Below, one piece after another: positions 43,129-51,031 of a DNA stretch of 64,000 nucleotides; position 1 is the first letter of the stretch, and each line of letters begins with the position of its first letter. The notes beneath the pieces are model-generated. The model was not told the DNA's origin. It did no database searches and saw only the letters and a program-made list of their open reading frames with translations. The DNA lies in NCBI GenBank assembly GCA_035551355.1, contig DASZNF010000005.1:1-64000 (forward strand). Reading direction: 5' to 3'. The translations under genes and the position numbers were made by a program. Source of the DNA: DATATV01 sp035551355. Its GTDB lineage: Bacteria; Actinomycetota; Actinomycetes; Mycobacteriales; Pseudonocardiaceae.

Positions 43129-44013
43129 ATGACCGAAAGCACCGGCGACACCGTCGCCACCATAAGCGAGTTCCTGGACCGGCACCGCGACGAGATCGTC
43201 GCGGACTGGTCGGCCGCCACGTTCTTCCGCGCCGCGGGCAGCACGGCCGAGGACACCGCCGCCGACGCCGCCGAGGTGCTCGGCGGGGTGCGCCGGGCCA
43301 TCGAGCACGGCGAGCAGGACGACCCCACCGCGGAGAGCTTCGCCGCGCTGCGCGGGTTGCTGTCCGCCTTCACCGTGCCCAGCCAGGACCAGTACTTCGT
43401 GTCCCAGGCCGCGGTGCGGATGAGCCGGCTGAAGGAGCCGGTGCTGCGGCTGTGGCAGGCCGAGCACAGCGGCGACACCGGCCTGCTGGTCGAGGGCGTG
43501 GTGCTGTTGTCCACCGCGGTCAGCACGCTGCGGCTGGTGCTGCTGGACGTGGCGCTGCGCTCGGTGCTGGACACCATCACCAGCCAGCGTGAGCAGCTCA
43601 CCGAGCTGTCCACCCCGGTGATCAAACTGTGGGACGGCGTCCTGGCCATCCCACTGATCGGCACCCTGGACAGCATGCGCAGCCAGGTCGCGACCGAGAG
43701 CCTGTTGCAGGCCATCCTGGACCAGCAGGCCAAGGTCGCCATCCTGGACATCACCGGGGTGCCCACGGTGGACACCATGGTGGCCCAGCACCTGCTCAAG
43801 ACGGCCATGGCCGCCCGGCTGATGGGCGCGGACTGCGTGATCAGCGGCATCCGCCCGCAGATCGCGCACACCATGGTGCAACTGGGCATCGACCTGGGCG
43901 AGGTGGCCACCCGCGCCCGGCTGGCCGACGCCCTGGCCTACGCGCTGGGCCGGGTTGGCCTGGCCGTGGCCGCCCCGTCTGACGCCGCCCCGGCGGCCCC
44001 GCCGAGCCGATGA
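43129..44013 (+). CDS. rsbR: RsbR-type stressosome protein (N-terminal sensor plus STAS domain)
   Basis: 294 aa. N-terminal RsbRD-like helical sensor (about 10-165: 'FLDRHRDEIVADWSAATFFRAAG', 'LVEGVVLLSTAVSTLRLVLLDVALRSV') then a STAS domain (about 175-285: 'STPVIKLWDGVLAIPLIGTLDSMRSQVATESLLQAILDQQAKVAILDITGVPTVDTMVAQHLLKTAMAARLMGADCVISGIRPQIAHTMVQLG'). Thr positions in TVDT correspond to RsbT phosphorylation sites. ATG at 43129 follows GGGAG. First gene of a tightly overlapped rsbR-rsbS-rsbT-SpoIIE-SpoIIE operon; with RsbS it would form the stressosome core. Confidence 0.9.
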   Translation: MTESTGDTVATISEFLDRHRDEIVADWSAATFFRAAGSTAEDTAADAAEVLGGVRRAIEHGEQDDPTAESFAALRGLLSAFTVPSQDQYFVSQAAVRMSRLKEPVLRLWQAEHSGDTGLLVEGVVLLSTAVSTLRLVLLDVALRSVLDTITSQREQLTELSTPVIKLWDGVLAIPLIGTLDSMRSQVATESLLQAILDQQAKVAILDITGVPTVDTMVAQHLLKTAMAARLMGADCVISGIRPQIAHTMVQLGIDLGEVATRARLADALAYALGRVGLAVAAPSDAAPAAPPSR

Positions 44014-44393
44014 GCGAGGTACCCGTCGTCGACCTCGGCGGCGTGCTGCTGGTGAGCATCCAGGAAGAGCTGCTGGACGCTTCGGTGGCCACCCTGCAGC
44101 AGGACCTCGCCCAGCGGGTGATCGACACCGGCGCGCGCGGCATCCTGATCGACATCTCGGTGGTCGACGTGGTCGACTCGTTCCTGGCCAGGGCCCTGCA
44201 CGAGATCGCCGCGATCACCTCGCTGCTGGCCGCGCGCACCGTGGTGGTGGGCATGCGGCCCGCGGTGGCCATCACCCTGGTCGAGCTGGGGCTGACCCTG
44301 CCCGGGCTGGGCACCGCGCTGTCCGTCGGCGACGGCCTGCGCCTGCTCGGCGACACCGGCCCGGGCGGCCCGGCGACTGCGGAGCTTCCGTGA
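44010..44393 (+). CDS. rsbS: RsbS-type STAS stressosome scaffold
   Basis: 127 aa single STAS domain: 'VPVVDLGGVLLVSIQEELLDASVATLQQDLAQRVIDTGARGILIDISVVDVVDSFLARALHEIAAITSLLAARTVVVGMRPAVAITLVELG'. The Ser in 'DVVDSF' matches the residue phosphorylated by RsbT to release it. ATG overlaps the rsbR stop (ATGA), and its own stop overlaps rsbT (GTGA). Antagonist of RsbT in unstressed cells (family knowledge). Confidence 0.92.
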   Translation: MSEVPVVDLGGVLLVSIQEELLDASVATLQQDLAQRVIDTGARGILIDISVVDVVDSFLARALHEIAAITSLLAARTVVVGMRPAVAITLVELGLTLPGLGTALSVGDGLRLLGDTGPGGPATAELP

Positions 44394-44815
44394 CCGACCT
44401 GCTGTCCAACGTCACGGTGGCCATCGCCGAGGAGATCGACATCGTCCACGTGCGGCAGTCGGCCCGGCAGGCGGCGGTGGCGGCCGGCCTGAGCCTGGTG
44501 CAACAGACCAAGCTGGTCACCGCGGCCAGTGAGCTGGCCCGCAACGCGCTGATCCACGGCAACGGCGGCCAGGCCGAGATCACCGTCGAGCACACCCCGC
44601 CCACCACCACGGTCGCGCTGACCTTCACCGACTCCGGCCCCGGCATCGCCGACATCGACCAGGCCCTGTCCGACGGGTTCACCACCGGCAACGGCCTCGG
44701 GCTCGGCCTCGGCGGCGCGCGGCGGCTGGCCGACCGGTTCGACATCCACTCCGTGCCCGGCCAGGGCACCACCGTCCGGATCGGGTTCACCGTGCGGCGG
44801 AAGCCGGGGTCATGA
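44390..44815 (+). CDS. rsbT: RsbT-type serine/threonine kinase (HATPase)
   Basis: 141 aa from the GTG at 44390. GHKL ATPase motifs are intact: N-box 'TAASELARNALIHGNGG', G1 'TFTDSGPGIADI', G2 'TTGNGLGLGLGGARRLADRF'. In stressosome systems RsbT phosphorylates RsbR/RsbS and then switches to activating an RsbU-type phosphatase. Coupled by 4-nt overlaps to rsbS upstream and the HATPase-SpoIIE gene downstream. The same frame is open further upstream as a shadow of rsbS. Confidence 0.92.
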   Translation: MTDLLSNVTVAIAEEIDIVHVRQSARQAAVAAGLSLVQQTKLVTAASELARNALIHGNGGQAEITVEHTPPTTTVALTFTDSGPGIADIDQALSDGFTTGNGLGLGLGGARRLADRFDIHSVPGQGTTVRIGFTVRRKPGS

Positions 44816-45807
44816 GCCGGCCGGATCTGATCGTCGCCGAACCCAGCCACGTCGGCCACGCGCGGCTGGTCGCCACCGCGGCCGCCGAGCGGGCCGGGCT
44901 GGACGCCGACCGGATCCCGAAGGTCGCGCTGGCCACCACCGAGCTGGCCACCAACCTGCTCAAGCACGCCGGCCAGGGGGTGCTGACCATGCACACCGAA
45001 CCGGGCCGGCTGGACGTGCTGTCGCTGGACACCGGGCCGGGCATCCACCAGGTCGGCCAGAGCATGCGCGATGGCTACTCCACCACCGGCACCATGGGCG
45101 GCGGGCTGGGCGCGGTGCGCCGCGCGGCCGACGTGTTCGACCTGTTCTCGCTGCCCGGCGCGGGCACCGCGGTACTGGCCCGCTGGCAGGACGACCGGGC
45201 CCGCTCGGCCAAGGCCCGGATCGGCGCGGCCATGCGCACCGCGCCGGGCGAGGTGCGCTGCGGCGACCTGTGGGCGGCCTGGGAGGACAAGGACCTGGTC
45301 ACCGTGTCGGTCAGCGACGGGCTGGGCCACGGCGAGCGGGCCGAGCAGGCCAGCCAGACCGCGATGCGGTCCATCGCGCCGCAGCACACCCGCGGGCCCG
45401 CCGACATCCTGGAGTCCATCCAGCAGGCCATGTCCGCCACCCGGGGCGCGACCGTGGCCATCACCCAGATCGCCCCGGAACGCGGCCGGCTGTGGTTCTG
45501 CGGAGTGGGCAACATCGCCGGCCGGATCTACACCGGTGCGGCCGCGCGGCCGCACCGGCTGGTGTCCCGGCCGGGCATCGTCGGCGCGGGCAACACCGTG
45601 GGCACCGCCCAGTTCGCCGGGGCGTGGACGGCCGAGAGCTGGCTGCTGCTGTACTCCGACGGGGTGTCCGACCGGTGGGATCTGAACGAGTGGCCGGGGT
45701 TGCTTCGGCACGATCCGGCTACGGTCGCGGCCTGGATACTGGCGCAGCGGGGCCGGGGTCGGGACGATTCCTGTGTGCTTGTGGTGACCGGAGGTGACGG
45801 CCGGTGA
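44812..45807 (+). CDS. Fused HATPase-SpoIIE phosphatase (RsbX-like)
   Basis: 331 aa. First about 130 residues are an anti-sigma-type HATPase (N-box 'TTELATNLLKHAGQG', G1 'SLDTGPGIHQVG', G2 'GTMGGGLGAVRR'). Residues about 145-330 form a PP2C/SpoIIE-like phosphatase ('GDLWAAWEDKDLVTVSVSDGLGHGERAEQASQTAM', 'LLLYSDGVSDRWDL', 'DDSCVLVV'). Such fusions in actinobacteria follow rsbRST and probably reset the stressosome, like RsbX. ATGA overlap with rsbT and GTGA with the next gene. Confidence 0.88.
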   Translation: MSRPDLIVAEPSHVGHARLVATAAAERAGLDADRIPKVALATTELATNLLKHAGQGVLTMHTEPGRLDVLSLDTGPGIHQVGQSMRDGYSTTGTMGGGLGAVRRAADVFDLFSLPGAGTAVLARWQDDRARSAKARIGAAMRTAPGEVRCGDLWAAWEDKDLVTVSVSDGLGHGERAEQASQTAMRSIAPQHTRGPADILESIQQAMSATRGATVAITQIAPERGRLWFCGVGNIAGRIYTGAAARPHRLVSRPGIVGAGNTVGTAQFAGAWTAESWLLLYSDGVSDRWDLNEWPGLLRHDPATVAAWILAQRGRGRDDSCVLVVTGGDGR

Positions 45808-47078
45808 GTAGCGCCAAATACGACACCGACCGCGATCTCGTCGCCCAGCTGCGGGCGACCGTGGAGCAGCAGCAGCGTGAGCTGCGCATGCACCAGTCCG
45901 AACTGGAGCAGACCAACGCGGGCCTGCTCGCGCTGCACGCCGAGGTGGAGCGGCAGCGGCAGCGCACCGCGTTCCTGGACGAGGTGAGCCGGACGGTGTC
46001 GGCCTCGCTGGACGGGCGGGCGGTGATCGCCGCGCTGGTCGGCGTGCTGGAGCGGGGTGGCACCGCGGACTCGGCCTCGGTGTGGACCAAGGGCGACGAC
46101 GACCAGGTGCTGCGCGAGCCGCCCGGCCCGGCCGGCGAGCCGGACGATGCGGTGACCCAGGTGCTGACCGGTCACCCGGCGGTCGTGCGCCCGCGCCGGC
46201 TGGTGGTGCCGCTGGCGGTCGGCCCGAACCTGGTCGGCGTGCTGGACCTGCGCCGCACCGACGCCGACTTCACCCCGGACGAGCTGTCCTTCGTCGCCGA
46301 GGTGGCCGCCCGGGCGGCGGTTGGCCTGCACAACGCCGGGGAGTACCAGCGGGAGCGGGAACTGGCCTCCCGGTTGCAGCGGGCCATGCTGCCCACTCTC
46401 TCCTCGCCGCAGGGGCTGGAACTGTGGCCGCGCTACCGCCCGGCGACCCGCGGCTACAACGTGGGCGGCGACTGGTACGACGGGTTCAACCGGGCCGACG
46501 GCACCATGGTGCTCACCGTCGGGGACGTGACCGGGCACGGCATGGACGCCGCGGTGATCATGGGGCGGCTGCAGCACGTGCTGCGGGCCTACGCCATGGA
46601 GGGCCACGGCCCGGCGGCCACCCTGCGGCTGGCACACGACCTGCTGCGCGGCTGGCGCAGTTCGCTTCTGGCCAGCGCGGTGGTGGTGGAGCTGGACCTG
46701 GCCACCGGCCGGTTGCGCTGGGCCAGCGCCGGGCACCTGCCGGTGCTGGTGGCCGCCCCGGCGGGCGGCATCCGTTATCTGGAGCGGCCGAACGCGCCGT
46801 TGCTCGGCGTGCCGTTCGGGGTGGACACCGCGGAGTACGAGGTGTGCATCGAGCCGGGCAGCAGCCTGCTGCTGTACACCGACGGGCTGGTGGAGCGGCG
46901 CACCGAGGCGATCGACACCGGCCTGGCCCGGCTGGCCGAGGTGTTCGGTTCGGCCGTGCACCTGCCCACTCCCCAGGCCGGCGACCACGTGCTCACCGAG
47001 ATGCTGCGCGCCACCGAACAGGACGACGACGTGTGCCTGCTGCTGTGCCGGTGGAACGGCCCGGAGGCCACGGTCTAG
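45804..47078 (+). CDS. RsbU-like phosphatase: coiled coil, GAF and SpoIIE/PP2C domains
   Basis: 424 aa, GTG start overlapping the previous stop. An N-terminal coiled coil (about 10-55, 'LRATVEQQQRELRMHQSELEQTNAGLLALHAEVERQ') can bind RsbT-like activators. A GAF domain follows (about 60-180), then a canonical PP2C domain: 'NVGGDWYDGF', 'VGDVTGHGMDAAVIMGRL', 'SAGHLPVLV', 'LLLYTDGLVERR', 'DDDVCLLL'. All metal-binding Asp residues are present. Expected to dephosphorylate the RsbV-like STAS protein at 49878. Last gene of the operon; its TAG shares CTAG with the convergent SnoaL-like gene. Confidence 0.9.
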   Translation: MSSAKYDTDRDLVAQLRATVEQQQRELRMHQSELEQTNAGLLALHAEVERQRQRTAFLDEVSRTVSASLDGRAVIAALVGVLERGGTADSASVWTKGDDDQVLREPPGPAGEPDDAVTQVLTGHPAVVRPRRLVVPLAVGPNLVGVLDLRRTDADFTPDELSFVAEVAARAAVGLHNAGEYQRERELASRLQRAMLPTLSSPQGLELWPRYRPATRGYNVGGDWYDGFNRADGTMVLTVGDVTGHGMDAAVIMGRLQHVLRAYAMEGHGPAATLRLAHDLLRGWRSSLLASAVVVELDLATGRLRWASAGHLPVLVAAPAGGIRYLERPNAPLLGVPFGVDTAEYEVCIEPGSSLLLYTDGLVERRTEAIDTGLARLAEVFGSAVHLPTPQAGDHVLTEMLRATEQDDDVCLLLCRWNGPEATV

Positions 47079-47491
47079 GCGTTGCCGACGCTGGCCAGGG
47101 TTTCGGCCAGTACCAGCGGGTTGAGGTAGTCGCGGTAGGACACGACCAGGCCGTCCCGGACCCGGATGACGGCGATGATGGTCTGGTGCAAGGGCGCGCC
47201 GGTGGGGATCACAGTGCCGTGCGCGTCGTACTCGACGATCACCACCTCCGGGTCGGTGCTCTCGTGGATCACGATGTTGCGGTACTCCTCGAATCTGACC
47301 AGGCCCGCGGCTTGGGCGGTCAGGAACTCGCGGATCTGTCCGCGGCCGTCCAGCCGGCCCGGGATGCCGGCCGGCCGGTAGGGCCACTCGATCCAGGCGT
47401 CCTCGGCGAGCAGGCTGACGAAGGTCTCGGTGTCCATCTCCCGGCCCGCGCGCAGGACCTGCTCGACGACCTCTCGTGAGGTGGCGGTCAT
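47075..47491 (-). CDS. SnoaL-like (NTF2-fold) protein
   Basis: 138 aa. NTF2/SnoaL_2 pattern: 'VLRAGREMDTETFVSLLAEDAWIEWPYRPAGIPGRLDGRGQIREFLTAQ', 'VVIVEYDAHGTVIPTGAPLHQTIIAVIRVRDGLVVSYRDYLNPLVLAE'. The 'YRDYLNP' end is typical of the family of small ketosteroid-isomerase-like proteins. Substrate unknown. ATG at 47491 has AGGGGAG upstream. Divergent from a TetR gene across 85 bp that contain TetR-style palindromes, so it is probably the repressed target. Confidence 0.85.
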   Translation of the reverse strand: MTATSREVVEQVLRAGREMDTETFVSLLAEDAWIEWPYRPAGIPGRLDGRGQIREFLTAQAAGLVRFEEYRNIVIHESTDPEVVIVEYDAHGTVIPTGAPLHQTIIAVIRVRDGLVVSYRDYLNPLVLAETLASVGNA

Positions 47492-47503
47492 AACCACTCC
47501 CCT

Positions 47504-47528
47504 TTCATTGAACAACCGTTCATTGAAC
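47504..47528. promoter_or_regulatory. TetR-type operator with two TTCATTGAAC copies
   Basis: TTCATTGAAC at 47504-47513 and 47519-47528, 15 bp apart. Each is nearly self-palindromic (GTTCA-T-TGAAC in the second), and together they form TGAAC-aacc-GTTCA (47509-47522). Midway between the divergent SnoaL-like and TetR genes. Confidence 0.65.
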
Positions 47529-47576
47529 GAGCGTATAGCGAAAGGGAGAGCCGGTCAACGGCCATAGAATGCTCGG

Positions 47577-48176
47577 GTGACCGAATCGACCGGCCGTCCC
47601 ACCCGGGCGGAGCAGCGCCGCCAGAGCGAGGAGCGAATCCTCGCCGCGGCCCGCCGGAGCTTCGCCGAGCTCGGCTACGACCGGACCACGATCCGGGCCG
47701 TGGCCTCGGCCGCCGGGGTCGAAGCCGGCCTGGTCATGCACTACTTCGGCAGCAAGGACCTGCTCTTCGCCCGGGCCGCCGAGGCGCTCGCTGACGAGTT
47801 GCCCGGGGGCACCTCGGACGAGGTGGCCGAGGCGTTGCTCACCTCGCTGGGCCGGCGCCTGACCGACGAGCCGACGGCCTCCCTCGCGGTACTGCGCTCG
47901 ATGCTCACCAACGCCGATGCCGCCGATCGCTACCGGGCGGCCGGAGAACCTCAGCTCAACCAGCTCACCGAGGCGATCCCGACACCGGACTCCGACCTGC
48001 GCGCGAGCCTGCTCAGCGCGATCGTGCACGGCGTGATCGCCGAGCGGTACCTGCTGCGCCTCACCCACCTCGCGGACGCCGCCCCCGAGCAGATCATCGA
48101 CCTGCTGCGGCCGTGCTTCCAGAGCCTGGCCACACCCCCGCCCGCCGGCCCGGACACCGCCCAGCCTTGCGACTAG
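47577..48176 (+). CDS. TetR-family transcriptional regulator
   Basis: 199 aa. HTH about 15-62 ('SEERILAAARRSFAELGYDRTTIRAVASAAGVEAGLVMHYFGSKDLLFARA'), C-terminal ligand-binding helices ending 'QIIDLLRPCF'. GTG start 6 nt after TAGAAT (47565-47570), hence leaderless. Likely represses the divergent SnoaL-like gene and itself through the palindromes at 47504-47528. Its TAG overlaps the stop of the convergent MarR gene within CTAG. Confidence 0.92.
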   Translation: MTESTGRPTRAEQRRQSEERILAAARRSFAELGYDRTTIRAVASAAGVEAGLVMHYFGSKDLLFARAAEALADELPGGTSDEVAEALLTSLGRRLTDEPTASLAVLRSMLTNADAADRYRAAGEPQLNQLTEAIPTPDSDLRASLLSAIVHGVIAERYLLRLTHLADAAPEQIIDLLRPCFQSLATPPPAGPDTAQPCD

Positions 48177-48709
48177 CCCGCGGGCTGCTCGTCCCCGCCT
48201 TCGGCGATGTCGGTCCGCTGGGCGGCTTCCGGCCGCCGGGCCGCGTCGGTCCGCTCGGCCGCGCTCAACGGACGGATGCGCAGCGCCCGGGTGAACTCAC
48301 GCAGTCCGGCCAGCAGCGCCTGCCGGCTGGCCGGGCTCATCCGGGACAGCACGTCGGACAGCAGATCGGTGCGGGTGGCGTGCAGCTGGGTGACCAGCTG
48401 CCGCCCGTCGGCGGTCAGCCGGATGGTGATGGCCCGCCGGTTCACGTCGTTGGCCCGGCGGGTGACCAGCCCGCCCGCCTCCAGCCGGTCGCACAGCCGG
48501 CTGACCGAACTGGGCAGCGAACCCAGCGCCTCGCCCAGTCCGCCAAGGCTCATCGAGTCCTGCTTCTCCAACGCCAGCAACGCCCGCAGCTGCGGGGAGG
48601 ACACCGGCCCGGGCAGCCGGTCCGCGCCCGAGGACCAGGCGGCGACCAACGCGTCGGCGGCCTGTTCGAGTTCCGCGAGCGCGGGTTGGGGGGATGGGTG
48701 TTCGCTCAT
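48173..48709 (-). CDS. MarR-family transcriptional regulator
   Basis: 178 aa. Winged HTH: 'SSPQLRALLALEKQDSMSLGGLGEALGSLPSSVSRLCDRLEAGGLVTRRANDVNRRAITIRLTADGRQLV'. A C-terminal hydrophilic tail of about 35 residues is rich in Glu/Arg/Ala. ATG at 48709 follows AAGGCGG closely. It resembles the next gene (48793) over the full HTH, so the pair probably arose by duplication. Such MarR proteins often accompany stress sigma partner-switching loci in this order; target unknown. Confidence 0.87.
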   Translation of the reverse strand: MSEHPSPQPALAELEQAADALVAAWSSGADRLPGPVSSPQLRALLALEKQDSMSLGGLGEALGSLPSSVSRLCDRLEAGGLVTRRANDVNRRAITIRLTADGRQLVTQLHATRTDLLSDVLSRMSPASRQALLAGLREFTRALRIRPLSAAERTDAARRPEAAQRTDIAEGGDEQPAG

Positions 48710-48792
48710 GTCCGCCTTGGGGTCGCTGTCCGAGCCGGTGCGGGGCGCGGACCCCAGCGTATCTGCCGCGACAACCAGACGAAGTCCAGCTG

Positions 48793-49266
48793 TCAGGCGG
48801 TTCTTACCGACGACGCTCGGCCCTTCCGGGTGGCGTGGGCGAACGAGCGCAGTCCCTCCAGCAACAGGCCGCGCGCTTCGGGCGACATCCGGGACAGCAC
48901 CTCGGCCAGATCCCGGCGCCGCCGCTGCCGCAGCCGGTCCAGCACGCTGCGGCCGTCGGTGGTCAGCCGCAGCAGCACCTCGCGCCGGTCGGCGGCGCTG
49001 ACCGACCGGGACAGCAGCCCGGCCGCCTGCAGCCGATCGCAGATCCGGCTGGCCGACGAGGCGATCACGTCGATCTGCTCGGCCAGCCGGCCCAGGGTCA
49101 TCGGTTCCTCGTCCTCCACGGCCAGCATCACCCGCAGCTGCTGCGGGGACACCGCGGGACGGACCGTGCCGGGCCCGGCGTTCCACAGGCCGGCCAACGG
49201 TTCCGCGGCCGCGTCCAGGGCCGCGGCGGTGGCCCGCACGGCCTGGTTCTGCTCCTCCGCGTGCAT
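48793..49266 (-). CDS. MarR-family transcriptional regulator (paralogue of the adjacent gene)
   Basis: 157 aa. Core 'VSPQQLRVMLAVEDEEPMTLGRLAEQIDVIASSASRICDRLQAAGLLSRSVSAADRREVLLRLTTDGRSVL' and 'DLAEVLSRMSPEARGLLLEGLRSFAHA', closely paralleling the protein encoded at 48173. ATG at 49266 with GAGGGAC just upstream. It lies 39 bp after the HATPase gene on the same strand, so it may be the last gene of the sigB-type transcript, while the second MarR has an 83-bp gap. Confidence 0.87.
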   Translation of the reverse strand: MHAEEQNQAVRATAAALDAAAEPLAGLWNAGPGTVRPAVSPQQLRVMLAVEDEEPMTLGRLAEQIDVIASSASRICDRLQAAGLLSRSVSAADRREVLLRLTTDGRSVLDRLRQRRRRDLAEVLSRMSPEARGLLLEGLRSFAHATRKGRASSVRTA

Positions 49267-49305
49267 CGTCCCTCGCACCCCCTGATCGGCCTGCCCCCCG
49301 GCAAC

Positions 49306-49881
49306 CTACTCCGCCGGGTCCGCCTCGCCGGGCGGTTCGTCCGGCAGCGCGAACTCGGCCCACACCCATTTGCCGTCACCGTCGGCGTGGTGGCCCCACG
49401 ACGTGCTCAGCGCCTCCACGATCAGCAGGCCGCGGCCCCGCACCGCCTGCTCGTCCACGGTCCGGCGCACCGGCGCGGACGCTTCCCCGTCGCGCACCCG
49501 CAGCAGCAGCCGCGCGCCCGCGAGATCCAGTTCCAGGTCGATCTGCCCGACCCCATGCTCGACCGCGTTGCTGACCAGTTCGGACACCGCGATCTCCACA
49601 TTGGACACCGTGGCCTCGGGCACCGACCAGGAGCGCAGCGCGCCGGTCACCAGTGAACGGGCCTGGCTGGGCGCCCTCGGCGTGGTGTCCAGCCGGGCGA
49701 TGCGCTGCTGAGCGGCCCGCCCGGACATCTCCTCGAGGGCCAGCGCCGATCCTGGAGCGTCGCCGGGCCGCGTTGGTTCGCCGCGAGATCCAGGCTCCTC
49801 CGCAGCCTGGTCGGCGACGGGCTCGCCGGGCCGGGGCGGCCCGTCGTCACCCATCACCGACTGGGCCGGGCCGCTGGTCAC
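49306..49881 (-). CDS. Anti-sigma-type HATPase with disordered N-terminus
   Basis: 191 aa. About 65 disordered residues (Pro/Gly/Glu) precede a GHKL domain: 'PSQARSLVTGALRSWSVPEATVSNVEIAVSELVSNAVEHGVGQIDLELDL' (intact N-box) and 'ADGDGKWVWAEFALPDEP'. The G1 box is weak (VRDGEASAP), G2 'VRGRGLLIVEAL' is present. GTG start overlaps the stop of the STAS gene (GTGA). It probably binds or phosphorylates the STAS partner encoded just upstream. Confidence 0.82.
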   Translation of the reverse strand: MTSGPAQSVMGDDGPPRPGEPVADQAAEEPGSRGEPTRPGDAPGSALALEEMSGRAAQQRIARLDTTPRAPSQARSLVTGALRSWSVPEATVSNVEIAVSELVSNAVEHGVGQIDLELDLAGARLLLRVRDGEASAPVRRTVDEQAVRGRGLLIVEALSTSWGHHADGDGKWVWAEFALPDEPPGEADPAE

Positions 49882-50231
49882 GACTTCTCCAGTCGCCTGT
49901 CGGGCGTCTGACTGTCCCCGCCGCCGTTTCCCGCCACGCCGAACAGTTCGGCCAGGCCGGCGATCTCGATCAGCCGGTGCACCCGATCGGACGGGTTCTG
50001 CAGCGTCAGGGTGCGGTTGCTCTCGGTGGCCCGGCCCAGGGCCGCGATCAGCACGCGCAACCCGGCGGAGTCCATGAACTCGACCGCCGACATGTCCACC
50101 CGCACCTCGCGGGTGTCCGACTGCTCCAGCACCTCGCCCAGCGATTGTTCCAGTTGCGGAGCCGTGGCCAGGTCCACCTCGCCGGCGACCGACACCACGA
50201 TCGTTCCGGCGCCCTCAACATGGATGTCCAC
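49878..50231 (-). CDS. rsbV: STAS-domain anti-anti-sigma factor (RsbV-like)
   Basis: 117 aa. STAS pattern 'DIHVEGAGTIVVSVAGEVDLATAPQLEQSLGEVLEQSDTREVRVDMSAVEFMDSAGLRVLIAALGRATE'; the Ser in FMDSAGLRVL is the conserved phospho-acceptor. GTG at 50231 with AAGGA 6 nt upstream. Its unphosphorylated form would sequester the anti-sigma HATPase and free the sigma factor. It lies 35 bp downstream of the sigma gene and overlaps the HATPase gene. Confidence 0.9.
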   Translation of the reverse strand: MDIHVEGAGTIVVSVAGEVDLATAPQLEQSLGEVLEQSDTREVRVDMSAVEFMDSAGLRVLIAALGRATESNRTLTLQNPSDRVHRLIEIAGLAELFGVAGNGGGDSQTPDRRLEKS

Positions 50232-50266
50232 TGTTCGTCCTTCCTCACACCGGTTCCCCGCGACCG

Positions 50267-51031
50267 TCAGCCGGCGGTCCCGTCCGCACCGAGCGCGGTG
50301 CGCATCTGTTCCAGGGTTTTGGCCAGCAGCCGGGACACGTGCATCTGGGACACCCCGACCCGGCGGGCGATGTCGGCCTGCGACATGCCGCGGAAGAACC
50401 GCAGCACGATGATCTTGCGTTCCCGTTCCGGCAGGTCCTTGAGCACTCCGGAGAGCATCCGGCGGTTGTCCACCTCGTCCAAGCGCTGGTCGATGTAGCC
50501 GAAGCGGTCGCCCGCGGGCTCGGCCAGCCGGGCGTCCAGCGAGGTGCCCTGCCGCGCCGCGCCGACCACCAGCATCTCGTACACCTGTTCCTTGCTCAGG
50601 CCCAGGTGTTCGGCCAGTTCGCTGGGTTTGGGCGCGCGGCCCAGCTTCTGGCTCAGCTCGTTGCGCCCGGCCACCACCGTGGCGTGCAGTTCCTTCAGCG
50701 GGCGCGGCACCCGCACCGCCCACGCGGTGTCCCGCAGGTGCCTGCGGAGTTCGCCCATGATGGTGGGCACCGCGAAGGAGTAGAAGTGCCCGCGCTCCAC
50801 GTCGTAGCGGTCCACCGCCTTGATCAGTCCGATCGTGGCGACCTGGACCAGGTCCTCCAGCGCTTCGCCGGACCAGGCGAACTTGCGCGCGATGTTCTGG
50901 GCCAGTGGCAGGTGCTCGGCGACCAGTTGCTCTCGGACGCCAGCACGTTTCGGGTCGTCCGGAGCTAATTCGACCAACTGGCGGAACCGGTCGACCTCCT
51001 GCGGGTCGGCGTCCACGAGGGCCTCACTCAC
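50267..51031 (-). CDS. Group 3 RNA polymerase sigma factor, SigB/SigF family
   Basis: 254 aa. Region 2 'LPLAQNIARKFAWSGEALEDLVQVATIGLIKAVDRYDVERGHFYSFAVPTIMGELRRHLRDTAWAVRVPR', region 3 'LGRAPKPSELAEHLGLSKEQVYEML', region 4 'LPERERKIIVLRFFRGMSQADIARRVGVSQMHVSRLLAKTLEQMR'. This is the SigB/SigF stress or sporulation type, controlled by partner switching. GTG start overlaps the end of the RsbW-like gene by 8 bp, so anti-sigma and sigma are co-translated. Downstream STAS and HATPase genes complete the module; the stressosome operon at 43-47 kb is the likely input. Confidence 0.93.
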   Translation of the reverse strand: MSEALVDADPQEVDRFRQLVELAPDDPKRAGVREQLVAEHLPLAQNIARKFAWSGEALEDLVQVATIGLIKAVDRYDVERGHFYSFAVPTIMGELRRHLRDTAWAVRVPRPLKELHATVVAGRNELSQKLGRAPKPSELAEHLGLSKEQVYEMLVVGAARQGTSLDARLAEPAGDRFGYIDQRLDEVDNRRMLSGVLKDLPERERKIIVLRFFRGMSQADIARRVGVSQMHVSRLLAKTLEQMRTALGADGTAG

